Positions 8,694-15,553 of a stretch of 24,115 bases of DNA are shown in pieces; positions within the stretch are counted from its first letter, which is position 1; each line of letters starts with the position of its first letter. Origin of the DNA: Bacteroidota bacterium. Lineage in GTDB: Bacteria > Bacteroidota > Bacteroidia > Bacteroidales > PUMT01. The DNA lies in contig PXAP01000340.1 of assembly GCA_003567115.1 (NCBI GenBank), positions 1 through 24,115 on the forward strand, read 5' to 3'. Under the pieces are notes generated by a model that saw nothing but the letters and a program-made list of their open reading frames with translations, made no database searches and had not been told where the DNA came from. A program made the translations under genes and the position numbers.

Positions 8694-8853
8694 AACAATT
8701 CAAAAAACAATGGTGCAGGATCATCAGCGGTTTGGTAAATCTTTTATCCGTATAATAACCGTTACGGAAAATCATTGATCCGGATCATCAACGGTTTGGA
8801 AAATCATTTATCCGGATAATCTCCAAACCAAAAAATCATTGTGCCGGATCATC
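8694..8853 (-). repeat. Degenerate 32-bp tandem repeat array, five units
   Basis: Read on the minus strand from 8853, units begin at 8853, 8821, 8789, 8757 and 8725. The first half of each resembles GATGATCCGGATCAATGA and the second TTTTCCAAACCGTT. A partial sixth begins at 8693. Spacing is exactly 32 bp throughout, while sequence identity is only moderate. Adjacent units are more alike in steps of 64 bp (about 50 of 64 bases shared between 8790-8853 and 8726-8789). Units contain palindromes such as TGATCCGGATCA and TTATCCGGATAA. The period is not a multiple of three, so it is not a protein repeat. The array begins inside the last codons of the broken frame upstream. Confidence 0.72.
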
Positions 8854-9018
8854 ACCTGATCTTCGCAAGGTTACCGTGAACATCCAGCCCGATTCCTCAA
8901 TACTCAGTCTGAATTCCTCCCCCCCCTCTTTCTGACTGTCCACTTGTTATTACCGGCAGACCTGCGTAAAACCTTCCCCCGAAAGGGACAGTATGAGTAA
9001 AACCAGGATAATACGCAT
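8836..9018 (-). pseudogene. Broken small secreted-protein gene between moxR and DUF58 gene
   Basis: An ATG at 9016-9018, 24 bp after the moxR stop, begins a frame reading MRIILVLLILSLSGEGFTQ. This looks like a good signal peptide. The frame then reads VCR followed by two consecutive TAA stops (8947-8952). The same frame resumes for 36 sense codons (QVDSQKEGGEEFRLSIEE, then SGWMFTVTLRRSGDDPAQ) and ends at TGA 8836-8838. The resumed part has a protein-like composition and includes a run of eight G. I do not recognise a family. Either the gene has been inactivated, or the 22-codon frame is all that is translated, or the downstream resemblance to protein is chance. Confidence 0.4.
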
Positions 9019-9042
9019 TATAAAAAATTTACAACTAAGTAT

Positions 9043-10038
9043 CTAAGGTACCTCAACCGTATTCAAAATTTCAGTGATAATATCCTCAGAAACTATGTTC
9101 TCTGCCTCGGCCTCATAGCTCAATCCGATACGGTGCCTCAAAACATCATAGCAAACAGCCCTGACATCTTCCGGAATAACATAACCACGGTGCCTGATAA
9201 AAGCATAGGCCCTGGCTGCTCTTGCCAGGTTGATACTGGCCCGTGGTGAAGCACCGTAACTTATCATATTTTCATATTTGCCAAGCTGGTAATCGGCCGG
9301 ATAACGGGTTGAGAATACTATATTCAGAATATATTTTTCAATCTTATCATCCAGGTACACATCTTTTACTGTTTTTCTGGCCTTAATTATATCAGAAGGT
9401 GAAAGAACCCGGTCAGGTTTCGGGAATTCACCGGCAAGATTCTGCCGTATTATCAACGTTTCCTCCGATTTTGCCGGATAGGAAATTACTACCTTCATCA
9501 TGAACCTGTCCATCTGTGCTTCCGGCAAAGGATATGTGCCCTCCTGCTCAATAGGGTTCTGGGTCGCCATTACCATAAAAGGCTCATCGAGTCTGAACGT
9601 CTCAGGGCCGATGGTAATTTGCCTCTCCTGCATAGCTTCCAGAAGCGCAGACTGCACCTTGGCAGGAGCGCGGTTGATCTCGTCGGCCAGAATAAAATTG
9701 GCAAAAACAGGACCCTTTTTAACATGGAATTCCTCATTTTTCTGACTGTATATCATGGTTCCAACCAGATCGGCCGGCAGGAGATCAGGAGTAAATTGTA
9801 TACGGTTGAATTTTGCATTGATAATACCGGCCAGGGTGCTGATCGATAATGTTTTGGCAAGTCCGGGAACACCTTCGATAAGTATGTGCCCGTCCGACAG
9901 AATTCCGATCAGCATGCTGTCTGTCAAATGCTTCTGACCTACAATTACCCGGGATATCTCCCGGTTAATAAGGTCGATAAAGGAACTTTCCCTGCCGATA
10001 CGCTCATTTAATTCTTTAATATCGGTTGTTTCCTGCAT
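9043..10038 (-). CDS. MoxR-family AAA+ ATPase
   Basis: A 331-residue MoxR-type AAA+ ATPase, cytoplasmic. It shows Walker A GVPGLAKT (56-63), Walker B ILADE (116-120) followed by the MoxR signature INRAPAKVQSALLEAMQERQ (121-140), sensor 1 ATQNPIEQEGTYPLPEAQMD (158-177), and the C-terminal lid with SYGASPRASINLARAARAYA. These proteins act as chaperone-like ATPases that remodel or activate VWA-domain partners, here DUF58, BatA and BatB. It is the first gene of the bat train, with a 5' leader of roughly 80 nt from the candidate promoter at 10124-10155. The ATG at 10036-10038 fits the family N-terminus and has no Shine-Dalgarno sequence. It is followed 24 bp later by the broken secreted-protein frame. 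Confidence 0.93.
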   Translation of the reverse strand: MQETTDIKELNERIGRESSFIDLINREISRVIVGQKHLTDSMLIGILSDGHILIEGVPGLAKTLSISTLAGIINAKFNRIQFTPDLLPADLVGTMIYSQKNEEFHVKKGPVFANFILADEINRAPAKVQSALLEAMQERQITIGPETFRLDEPFMVMATQNPIEQEGTYPLPEAQMDRFMMKVVISYPAKSEETLIIRQNLAGEFPKPDRVLSPSDIIKARKTVKDVYLDDKIEKYILNIVFSTRYPADYQLGKYENMISYGASPRASINLARAARAYAFIRHRGYVIPEDVRAVCYDVLRHRIGLSYEAEAENIVSEDIITEILNTVEVP

Positions 10039-10098
10039 AAAAGTGTAATTTTAATCAGAATAGATTTCATGTCAAACCAAACAATCATCTTTGTCTTC

Positions 10099-10121
10099 AC
10101 GGCGGACTAAAACGCCTCCGT
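10099..10121 (-). other. Leader hairpin upstream of moxR
   Basis: On the minus strand ACGG-A-GG pairs with CC-G-CCGT around a nine-base loop. This G/C-rich stem stands in otherwise A/T-rich leader sequence, just downstream of the candidate promoter. It would sit at the 5' end of the bat cluster mRNA and could stabilise it. Confidence 0.4.
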
Positions 10122-10123
10122 CA

Positions 10124-10155
10124 CAAAACATAATTTATGAAAAACAGAAAGCAAA
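10124..10155 (-). promoter_or_regulatory. Candidate promoter for the moxR-bat train
   Basis: Minus strand: TTTG (10152-10155), a 19-nt spacer, then TATGTTTTG (10124-10132). This is close to the Bacteroidota consensus TAnnTTTG with one extra T. Spacing fits the phylum's primary sigma factor, but the -7 box is imperfect. Confidence 0.35.
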
Positions 10156-10321
10156 AAATCCACTGTAACAACCAATGACAAAGATTTACAAAATTAAATC
10201 ATAATAAAATATTTAACGCCTGCAAAATATATGCTATTATAAATAATTTCAGTTAAAAAATGTTAAGCAGAAGTGAACAAAAAATGCAAAAACAGGGTAA
10301 ATTAGTCGAACGTGAAAAACC

Positions 10322-10349
10322 CATGTTTTTTCAACAAGAAAAAAACATG
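10322..10349 (-). terminator. A/T-rich inverted repeat, possible terminator
   Basis: CATGTTTTTTC (10322-10332) and GAAAAAAACATG (10338-10349) form an 11-bp stem with one unpaired base and a five-base loop. Reading on the minus strand, the stem is followed by GGGTTTTTC. It lies about 300 nt downstream of the RNase P RNA and upstream of the moxR promoter, so it could stop read-through. The stem is weak in G/C. Confidence 0.3.
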
Positions 10350-10458
10350 CCGGGCAATTTACAAATAACAAGTATTTCCACAAAAAATGACAGTTTCTTA
10401 AAAATATCTCAATTTTTTATTTTGCCTGCACTTACCTTCGCCCTTGTGGTAATTCTGA

Positions 10459-10641
10459 ACCCACCCCATCAGCGGCCTTGCCCTGATTCTGATCTTCAAT
10501 ATTTTTCATGCCAACGAAGGTATGGCCTTTATGGCTGGCTGGTGGGGCATATGGCAGGTGGTGAGCAGATTGATTCCTGCAGCTATACTTGCCAGAATAG
10601 AAATCCCCGGAATGAGCCGTGTGAGAATAAAGTCCGGATAA
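10459..10641 (+). pseudogene. Possible remnant of a membrane protein gene
   Basis: The frame from 10459 to the TAA at 10639-10641 reads HPISGLALILIFNIFHANEG, then MAFMAGWWGIWQVV, SRLIPAAILARIEIPG. It is hydrophobic, uses ordinary codons, and looks like a membrane segment. A TGA precedes it directly (10456-10458). The neighbouring frame upstream reads FILPALTFALVVILN, also hydrophobic, so a single-base shift near 10460 would join them. An ATG at 10522 could start a 39-residue peptide. I do not recognise a family, and chance remains possible. Confidence 0.25.
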
Positions 10642-10648
10642 AATTATA

Positions 10649-11057
10649 AGAAATCAGCAGACCTGTAAGCCGGGTTCTGTATCCCCTTTCGGGGACTTCC
10701 ATCATTTATCTGGGACAATTGTCGCCAATTGCCTCGAGCGGCCTACCCCTTCCGGTTTTCCTGCCTGAAGCAGGAAATCAGGGCGGGTAACCCTGCCTTT
10801 CTGAATTAACAGAAAACCCGGAATATACATGGCCTTACAGCTCATGGGATGCACGGCTCCGCCTGTCACCAAACGGACCGGTGAGCTCTTACCTCACCTT
10901 TTCACCCTTACTCCGGCTGAGCCGGAGCGGTTATTTTCTGTTCCACTAGCCATATCCTCGCGGATATCTTCCGGTTAGGAAGCATGATACCCTGTGCTGC
11001 CCGGACTTTCCTCCTCCCGCTCAGGGCGGGAAGCGATGGAACGGTCTGCTGATTTCT
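10649..11057 (-). ncRNA. rnpB: RNase P RNA (type A)
   Basis: The catalytic RNA of ribonuclease P, which removes 5' leaders from tRNA precursors. On the minus strand the P1 stem is formed by AGAAATCAGCAGACC (11043-11057) and its perfect complement (10649-10663), 15 bp. The conserved core strands are both present: GAGGAAAGTCCGGGC near the 5' side and ACAGAACCCGGCTTAC just before the 3' P1 strand. Together they form the universal P4 pseudoknot. The internal GTGAAAAGGTGAGGTAAGAG region and the length of about 409 nt fit a bacterial type A molecule. It stands alone between the DUF2027 gene and moxR. No strong consensus promoter was found upstream, only TAATTTTA near 11102-11109. Confidence 0.95.
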
Positions 11058-11211
11058 GATAACCCTTTTACCAATAACCGGGCTGTTATTAGCCTCGCAT
11101 TGTAAAATTATAAAACAGCTTATCTGTACATTAATTTACTTCAAATAAAATGCCACATTTTCAACCTGAGTAAAAACAAACAGATATGACATTTTAATTT
11201 CCTTATGCAGA

Positions 11212-12480
11212 CTATTTTCTAATAATAACCATGGTTGCACCATAACCGTACTCCTTGAACGAGGCATCCTGGTACTTCAGGCGGGGATATTTTTTGTCGA
11301 GTGTTTTGCGGATCTCAAATTTCAACTTACCGTTACCGATTCCGTGAATAAAAACAATTCGTTTGGTTTTCCCCCTTAAGGCTCCATCAAGGGCAGTGGT
11401 AAACCTGGACATCTGCAAGTCAAGAACCTCCCTTCCTGAAAGGCTGCTGTGGTCATCAACAAGCTCTTCAATGTGCAGGTCCACCTCTTCGATAAACGGG
11501 TCAGTTCCGGAAGGTGCTTCCTTTTTGCGGCCCGAAAGGGAAGCAGAATGCGGACGATCTTTTTTTTGAGTACCAATCCGGCCTGTCTCCTGTTCTCTTA
11601 CCTTTTGAACTTCACGCTCACGTGTATCAGATATTACTGGAAATATCCAGGCATTTTCGTCAAAAAAATCATTCACTGTAAAAGCATCTTTCGAATATAT
11701 CTCAACCGGATCAAGGCTGAATTCTGTCTGTGATGGAGATACGGGATCAAAGATTCCTTTCATGAAATACAGAGCATGCAGGCGAAGGGTAATAAATGAA
11801 TTGATCTGTTCTCTGCTGAAGTGTGTTATAAAAATTTTAGTGTCCGGTTCTATATGGCCGCTTTTTATGTTACGCCAGGATGTTTCATCCTTTATTAACA
11901 CAAAATAGAAAACATTGAACCGGCTGTCGTTTATCAGCCAGGCCTCCATATTATCTTTTTCAGAGTGACTTTCAACCAGACCCAGAAGAATATTTCTCTC
12001 CGCTTTTCGTGCCGGTATTTCCCGGGAACGGTACTGATCAGCATTGGTACCGCCGTTATAATATGTCTCCTTATAATCAGGATCTGCTGACTTACTTTCT
12101 GAATCTAAATCCATCTCATACTCAGGGTAAGCCTCTTTATCCGTATCCATGAATTTATCCGGATCCGTTTCTCCATACCTGCCTTCCCGGTCATTAGGAT
12201 CAACCTCTCCATCCCGTTCTGTTCGGGCTTCGGGTTTATCGCTGAAAAGAGCTTTTTCATCATTCTTCCCCAGAGGTCTGCCATGTGACTGCTTCTTTCT
12301 TTCAGTCCCGGACTCATAACCTGATGATCCGGTAACCGGTAATAACTCCGATATAAGTGCCGGAACCTCAAAACCATCGTCAATTAAAACCATGGCCATT
12401 TTTGAATCCTTTATTCCTGTTACAACTCCTCCTCCGGTATCATTCAGAAACTTAACCCTGTCACCCCTCTTTATCATCAT
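11212..12480 (-). CDS. DUF2027 and Smr-domain protein
   Basis: A 422-residue protein with the Bacteroidota-specific DUF2027 architecture. A short N-terminal SH3-like segment (KRGDRVKFLNDTGGGVVTGI) is followed by a long acidic disordered linker (about 50-160). A beta-rich central domain spans about 165-275, and a second variable linker leads to a C-terminal Smr domain (about 332-422). The Smr motifs are visible as EVDLHIEEL (331-340 region, LDLH type) and FIHGIGNGKLK (HGxGxG, H379). Smr domains, also found at the end of MutS2, act as nucleases on DNA branches or on mRNA in stalled-ribosome rescue. Which applies here is unknown. ATG-ATG at 12475-12480 gives two equivalent starts. It is divergent from the QueA-like gene with 66 bp between. 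Confidence 0.86.
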   Translation of the reverse strand: MMIKRGDRVKFLNDTGGGVVTGIKDSKMAMVLIDDGFEVPALISELLPVTGSSGYESGTERKKQSHGRPLGKNDEKALFSDKPEARTERDGEVDPNDREGRYGETDPDKFMDTDKEAYPEYEMDLDSESKSADPDYKETYYNGGTNADQYRSREIPARKAERNILLGLVESHSEKDNMEAWLINDSRFNVFYFVLIKDETSWRNIKSGHIEPDTKIFITHFSREQINSFITLRLHALYFMKGIFDPVSPSQTEFSLDPVEIYSKDAFTVNDFFDENAWIFPVISDTREREVQKVREQETGRIGTQKKDRPHSASLSGRKKEAPSGTDPFIEEVDLHIEELVDDHSSLSGREVLDLQMSRFTTALDGALRGKTKRIVFIHGIGNGKLKFEIRKTLDKKYPRLKYQDASFKEYGYGATMVIIRK

Positions 12481-12491
12481 TTATCATATAA

Positions 12492-12527
12492 TTTGTTAAT
12501 ATTATGATGTAAAATTAGTTAATTTTG
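12492..12527 (+). promoter_or_regulatory. Candidate promoter for the QueA-like gene
   Basis: TAATTTTG (12520-12527) is an exact match to TAnnTTTG, preceded by TTTG at 12492-12495 with a 24-nt spacer, slightly longer than the usual 19-21. Transcription would begin near 12533, giving a very short leader before the ATG at 12547. Confidence 0.45.
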
Positions 12528-12546
12528 CACGAATTCAATAATCTGT

Positions 12547-13788
12547 ATGATGATCAACCTGACACCCTGCCCGGTCCGGATAGAAGATTATAATTATGTT
12601 CTGCCTGATGAAATGATCGCCAGGTTCCCGTGTGAAGACCGTGCCGGATCAAAAATTCTGGTATACGACAAAGGTGATATCGGCCATACATATTTTCATA
12701 ATATTCCCCGGATTACTGACAACGGCGGATTAATGATATTCAACAACACAAAGGTTATACAGGCAAGAATTCTGATGTATAAGGAGACCGGGTCCAGAAT
12801 TGAAATATTGATTCTTGAGCCAGTTTCTCCTGCTGAATATAACCTGGCTTTTTCATCTGTTGCAGGCTGCCGGTGGAAATGTATGGTTGGCAATAAAAAG
12901 AGGTGGAAGAACGGTAAACTGGTCAAAGAACTGATCATAAAAGGAGAAAGGGTAACTCTGGAAACTTTTATTGTAAATGATCATGGCCCGTGGCAGGAAA
13001 TTGAGTTCATGTGGACACCTGCTCACTATCCTTTCAGCCTGATTATAGATAAAGCGGGATTAACACCTATTCCGCCATATCTGGACCGCATGCCTGTAGA
13101 TTCAGATAAATGGAGATACCAGACTGTCTATTCAAGTCCGGAAGGTTCGGTTGCAGCACCTACTGCAGGATTGCATTTTACCGGTGAGATTCTGGAGACA
13201 TTAAAAAAAAACGGTGCCTCCATGGGAGAAATAACCCTCCATGTGGGAGCAGGAACATTTCAGCCTGTAACTTCAGCTATGGCCGGAGAACATCTCATGC
13301 ATGCCGAGAATTTTTCAGTGAACCGTAAAACCATCAAAAAGCTCAGAAATAATCCGGGCCGTATCACTGCTGTGGGAACCACTTCCGTACGTGCCCTGGA
13401 GAGCATTTACTGGCTGGGAGTTAAACAACTGATTTCAAAAAAGGGTTTCCTGCAAAATCATGAACTTTTGCAGTGGGAGGAAACCAAACTTCCTTCATAT
13501 ATTCCGGCAGACCGGTCATTGGAGGCGCTTGAAATAATAATGGAGAACGATAACATTGCAAAGCTTGAGGCTAAAACACAACTTATGATAACCCCCGGCT
13601 ACAGGTTCAGAATTGCAAATAAAATGATCACCAATTTTCACCAGCCAAAAAGTACTCTTCTACTGCTTGTTGCGGCTTTTATAGGGAATGACTGGCGCAA
13701 AGTCTACAACTATGCTCTTGATAATGACTTCAGGTTTCTCAGTTACGGAGACAGCTCTTTGCTTATACCGAAGAATGAAGCAGAATAA
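12547..13788 (+). CDS. Long QueA-family protein (SAM:tRNA ribosyltransferase-isomerase-like)
   Basis: A 413-residue QueA-family protein. QueA transfers and isomerises the ribose of S-adenosylmethionine onto preQ1 at tRNA position 34 during queuosine synthesis. The family motifs are kept: MIFNNTKVIQAR (63-74), TPIPPYLDR (173-181), YQTVYS with GSVAAPTAGLHF (191-211), TLHVGAGTFQP (230-240), HLMHAENFSV (249-258), AVGTTSVRALES (275-286), TNFHQPKSTLLLLVAAFIG (362-380) and FRFLSYGDSSL. It is about 60 residues longer than the usual 350, mainly from an insertion at about 289-344 between the TTSVRALES motif and the MITPGY segment. Bacteroidota often carry such a longer paralog beside canonical QueA, so its exact substrate is uncertain and I give no symbol. 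ATG-ATG at 12547 is the likely start. Confidence 0.85.
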   Translation: MMINLTPCPVRIEDYNYVLPDEMIARFPCEDRAGSKILVYDKGDIGHTYFHNIPRITDNGGLMIFNNTKVIQARILMYKETGSRIEILILEPVSPAEYNLAFSSVAGCRWKCMVGNKKRWKNGKLVKELIIKGERVTLETFIVNDHGPWQEIEFMWTPAHYPFSLIIDKAGLTPIPPYLDRMPVDSDKWRYQTVYSSPEGSVAAPTAGLHFTGEILETLKKNGASMGEITLHVGAGTFQPVTSAMAGEHLMHAENFSVNRKTIKKLRNNPGRITAVGTTSVRALESIYWLGVKQLISKKGFLQNHELLQWEETKLPSYIPADRSLEALEIIMENDNIAKLEAKTQLMITPGYRFRIANKMITNFHQPKSTLLLLVAAFIGNDWRKVYNYALDNDFRFLSYGDSSLLIPKNEAE

Positions 13789-13830
13789 ACAGATCTGTAA
13801 CCAACCAAAGCAAAAGTTATATAAATCCTG

Positions 13831-14005
13831 TTAGCAGACAAGCTCAAATAAAATCCAGAAAGTACATTCTCATCAACAAACTACCTCGCCGATAGCGGGG
13901 TATCAAGACGGATTATTTTTATTATTATCGCCACAATTAGCGGAGCCCCCCCGAGAAAAACGGAAAATTAAAGTAAACTCTTTCCTGAATCGGGCTGTCT
14001 GCTAA
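13831..14005. repeat. 175-bp segment bounded by 10-bp inverted repeats
   Basis: TTAGCAGACA (13831-13840) is repeated as its exact complement TGTCTGCTAA (13996-14005). The match extends weakly inward (AGC against GGCT). The interior holds the REP-like hairpin. No target duplication could be seen at the borders and there is no coding sequence, so this is either a small non-autonomous element or a long-range stem near the 3' end of the QueA-like transcript. Confidence 0.4.
13879..13906. repeat. REP-like hairpin, second copy
   Basis: ACCTCGC (13883-13889) pairs with GCGGGGT (13895-13901), including one T-G pair, around a five-base loop CGATA. Flanks AACTACC and GTATCAA are identical to those of the element at 8569-8599, although the stem sequence differs. 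On the opposite strand the element ends in GTAG, reminiscent of the tetranucleotide next to REP stems. Confidence 0.5.
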
Positions 14006-14089
14006 AAAAGTGTTTTTCACCCTGTTTTTTTTCGCTCCTGTTTTTTTTAATTGCACAGGTATTTCTGAGTCAGCCTGGTCAGGGAGATG

Positions 14090-14119
14090 GCCCCTACCCA
14101 AAATGGGGGCTTTTGTTTT
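14090..14119 (+). terminator. Intrinsic terminator downstream of the QueA-like gene
   Basis: GCCCCT (14090-14095) pairs with GGGGGC (14105-14110) over a nine-base loop, followed by TTTTGTTTT. The T-run is on the plus strand, so it ends plus-strand transcription about 300 nt after the QueA-like gene. On the minus strand it lacks a good T-run, though it sits just after the dnaA stop. Confidence 0.65.
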
Positions 14120-14122
14120 AAT

Positions 14123-15553
14123 CTAAACTTTAAGCTTTTTTTCAATTTCCTGAATACAGTGCATAAACCTTTTGTCTGTTTCCATCAGATTGTTAACTGT
14201 TTTGCATGCATGTAAAACAGTGGCATGATCCTTGCCACCTATCTGAGATCCTATGGTGGCAAGAGAAGATTTTGTAAGGCTTTTTGAAAAGAACATTGCA
14301 ACCTGGCGGGCCTGCACTATTTCACGTTTTCTTGTTTTTACCTGTAATTGATCAATATGGATATTGAAATAATCACAAACAATTTTTTGAATATTCATTA
14401 TTGATATCTCTCTCTTGTTGTTTCTGACCAGCCGTTCAATTACCTGCCTGGCCAGATCATTGTTAATCTCCCTGCGATTAAGGGTTGATTGTGCCAGAAG
14501 ATTGATCAAAGCCCCCTCAAGTTCCCTTATGTTGGATGTTATATGTGTAGCCAGAGTCTCAATTACATCTGCAGGTATCTCAATCCCGTCATTATAAACC
14601 TTCTGCTTCAGTATGGCAATACGTGTTTCAAAATCTGGTGATTGTATATCGGCCGATAAACCCCATTTAAAGCGGGAAAGTAATCTCTTCTCCATCCCCT
14701 GTAACTCAACAGGTGGCTTATCAGATGTAAGAATAAGCTGCTTACCTGACTGATGCAGGTGATTGAAAATATGGAAAAAAATATCCTGTGTCTTTTCCTT
14801 TCCTGCAAAATCATGAATATCATCAATTATCAGCACATCGATCATCTGGTAAAAATGGAGGAAGTCATTACGATTGTTGTTTCTGATGGCTTCAACAAAC
14901 TGATTTGAAAATTTATTGGCATCCACATACAAAACAGTTTTATCCGGATACTTATGCTTCGCCTCAATTCCTATTGCCTGCGCAAGATGGGTTTTCCCAA
15001 GACCGCTATCACTGTACAGGAACAAAGGATTAAATGCTGTGCCACCCGGATTACCGGAAACCGCTATTCCGGCTGAGCGGGCAAGCCGGTTACATTCACC
15101 TTCCACAAAATTACCAAAGTTTTTGTCCGGACACAAGCGGGAATCAACATGCAGTTTTTTTATACCGGGTATTATAAATGGATTCTTTATACTACTATCC
15201 CCACTATCCTGAGATATTGAAACAGGCCGGTTTTTAGGCTCAGACTTTGATTTCCCTGGAAATTTTACTGTATAAGGTTTAATATTAGAGAATCCATTAT
15301 TCTCCATTACCACATTATACTCCAGTTTAGCATCATTCCCAAGCTCCTTTCGCAGCGTCTTGCTTAAAATATCAATATACTGTTCCTCCAGATATTCATA
15401 GAAAAAGGGACTTGGTACCTGAATCGTCAGAATATTCTGATCAATTTTCAGGGGAATAATTGGTTCAAACCAGGTTCTGAAACTGATTGAAGGCACATTA
15501 TCCCTGATCACTTTCAAACAATTATTCCAGACTAAATTATGAGGACTATCCAT
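14123..15553 (-). CDS. dnaA: Chromosomal replication initiator DnaA
   Basis: A 476-residue DnaA, which binds DnaA boxes and opens the origin. Domain I is at about 1-85 (WNNCLKVIRDNVPSISFRTWF), a short linker follows to about 130, and the AAA+ domain III spans about 135-345. Walker A reads SDSGLGKTH (181-189), Walker B LIIDDIHDFAGKEKTQ (241-256) and sensor 1 ILTSDKPP (274-281), with the arginine-bearing RLLSRFKWGL at 290-299. Domain IV has RREINNDLARQ and the signature IGSQIGGKDHATVLHACKTV (434-453) that contacts DNA. The first glycine of the P-loop is replaced by Ser181, an oddity. ATG 15551-15553 fits the family start and has no Shine-Dalgarno sequence. No consensus DnaA box cluster lies beside the gene, so the origin need not be here. 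Confidence 0.97.
   Translation of the reverse strand: MDSPHNLVWNNCLKVIRDNVPSISFRTWFEPIIPLKIDQNILTIQVPSPFFYEYLEEQYIDILSKTLRKELGNDAKLEYNVVMENNGFSNIKPYTVKFPGKSKSEPKNRPVSISQDSGDSSIKNPFIIPGIKKLHVDSRLCPDKNFGNFVEGECNRLARSAGIAVSGNPGGTAFNPLFLYSDSGLGKTHLAQAIGIEAKHKYPDKTVLYVDANKFSNQFVEAIRNNNRNDFLHFYQMIDVLIIDDIHDFAGKEKTQDIFFHIFNHLHQSGKQLILTSDKPPVELQGMEKRLLSRFKWGLSADIQSPDFETRIAILKQKVYNDGIEIPADVIETLATHITSNIRELEGALINLLAQSTLNRREINNDLARQVIERLVRNNKREISIMNIQKIVCDYFNIHIDQLQVKTRKREIVQARQVAMFFSKSLTKSSLATIGSQIGGKDHATVLHACKTVNNLMETDKRFMHCIQEIEKKLKV

Larger units (their letters stand above)
8524..9042. other. Long intergenic stretch between moxR and the DUF58 gene
   Basis: Moving left to right, it holds a REP-like double hairpin (8569-8640), an A/T-rich spacer, a 32-bp tandem repeat array (8694-8853), and the remains of a small secreted-protein frame on the minus strand (8836-9018). 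No intact gene longer than 22 codons with a plausible start was found on either strand. In most relatives moxR and the DUF58 gene are close together, so this segment looks like an insertion or the scar of a lost gene. Confidence 0.6.
10039..10648. other. Intergenic region between moxR and RNase P RNA
   Basis: About 610 bp. The moxR-proximal 220 bp is A/T rich and holds a candidate promoter and leader hairpin. An A/T-stem inverted repeat lies at 10322-10349. The part near rnpB (10459-10641) looks like the end of a hydrophobic protein on the plus strand, preceded by a frame change. A 129-codon plus-strand frame spans 10260-10649, but its second half has an implausible composition and I do not call it a gene. 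Confidence 0.5.
13789..14122. other. Convergent spacer between QueA-like gene and dnaA
   Basis: 334 bp without a gene. It contains a REP-like hairpin (13879-13906), a segment bounded by 10-bp inverted repeats (13831-14005), poly-T tracts around 14020-14050, and an intrinsic terminator (14090-14119). Confidence 0.6.

Noticed and set aside
8694..8853. Possible CRISPR array
   Set aside because: There is no separation into identical repeats and unique spacers; the whole 32-bp unit is repeated with even drift, and no cas genes are nearby.
10260..10649. 129-codon plus-strand frame upstream of rnpB
   Set aside because: Its second half is rich in Cys, Pro and Arg with no domain-like pattern, and a different frame looks more protein-like there; the start region is A/T-rich noncoding in character.
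11073..11090. AATAAC/GTTATT hairpin upstream of RNase P RNA as a terminator
   Set aside because: No T-run follows on either strand, so it does not have the form of an intrinsic terminator.
14415..15212. Plus-strand frames within dnaA
   Set aside because: They lie antisense to conserved DnaA motifs and show no independent start signals or domains.
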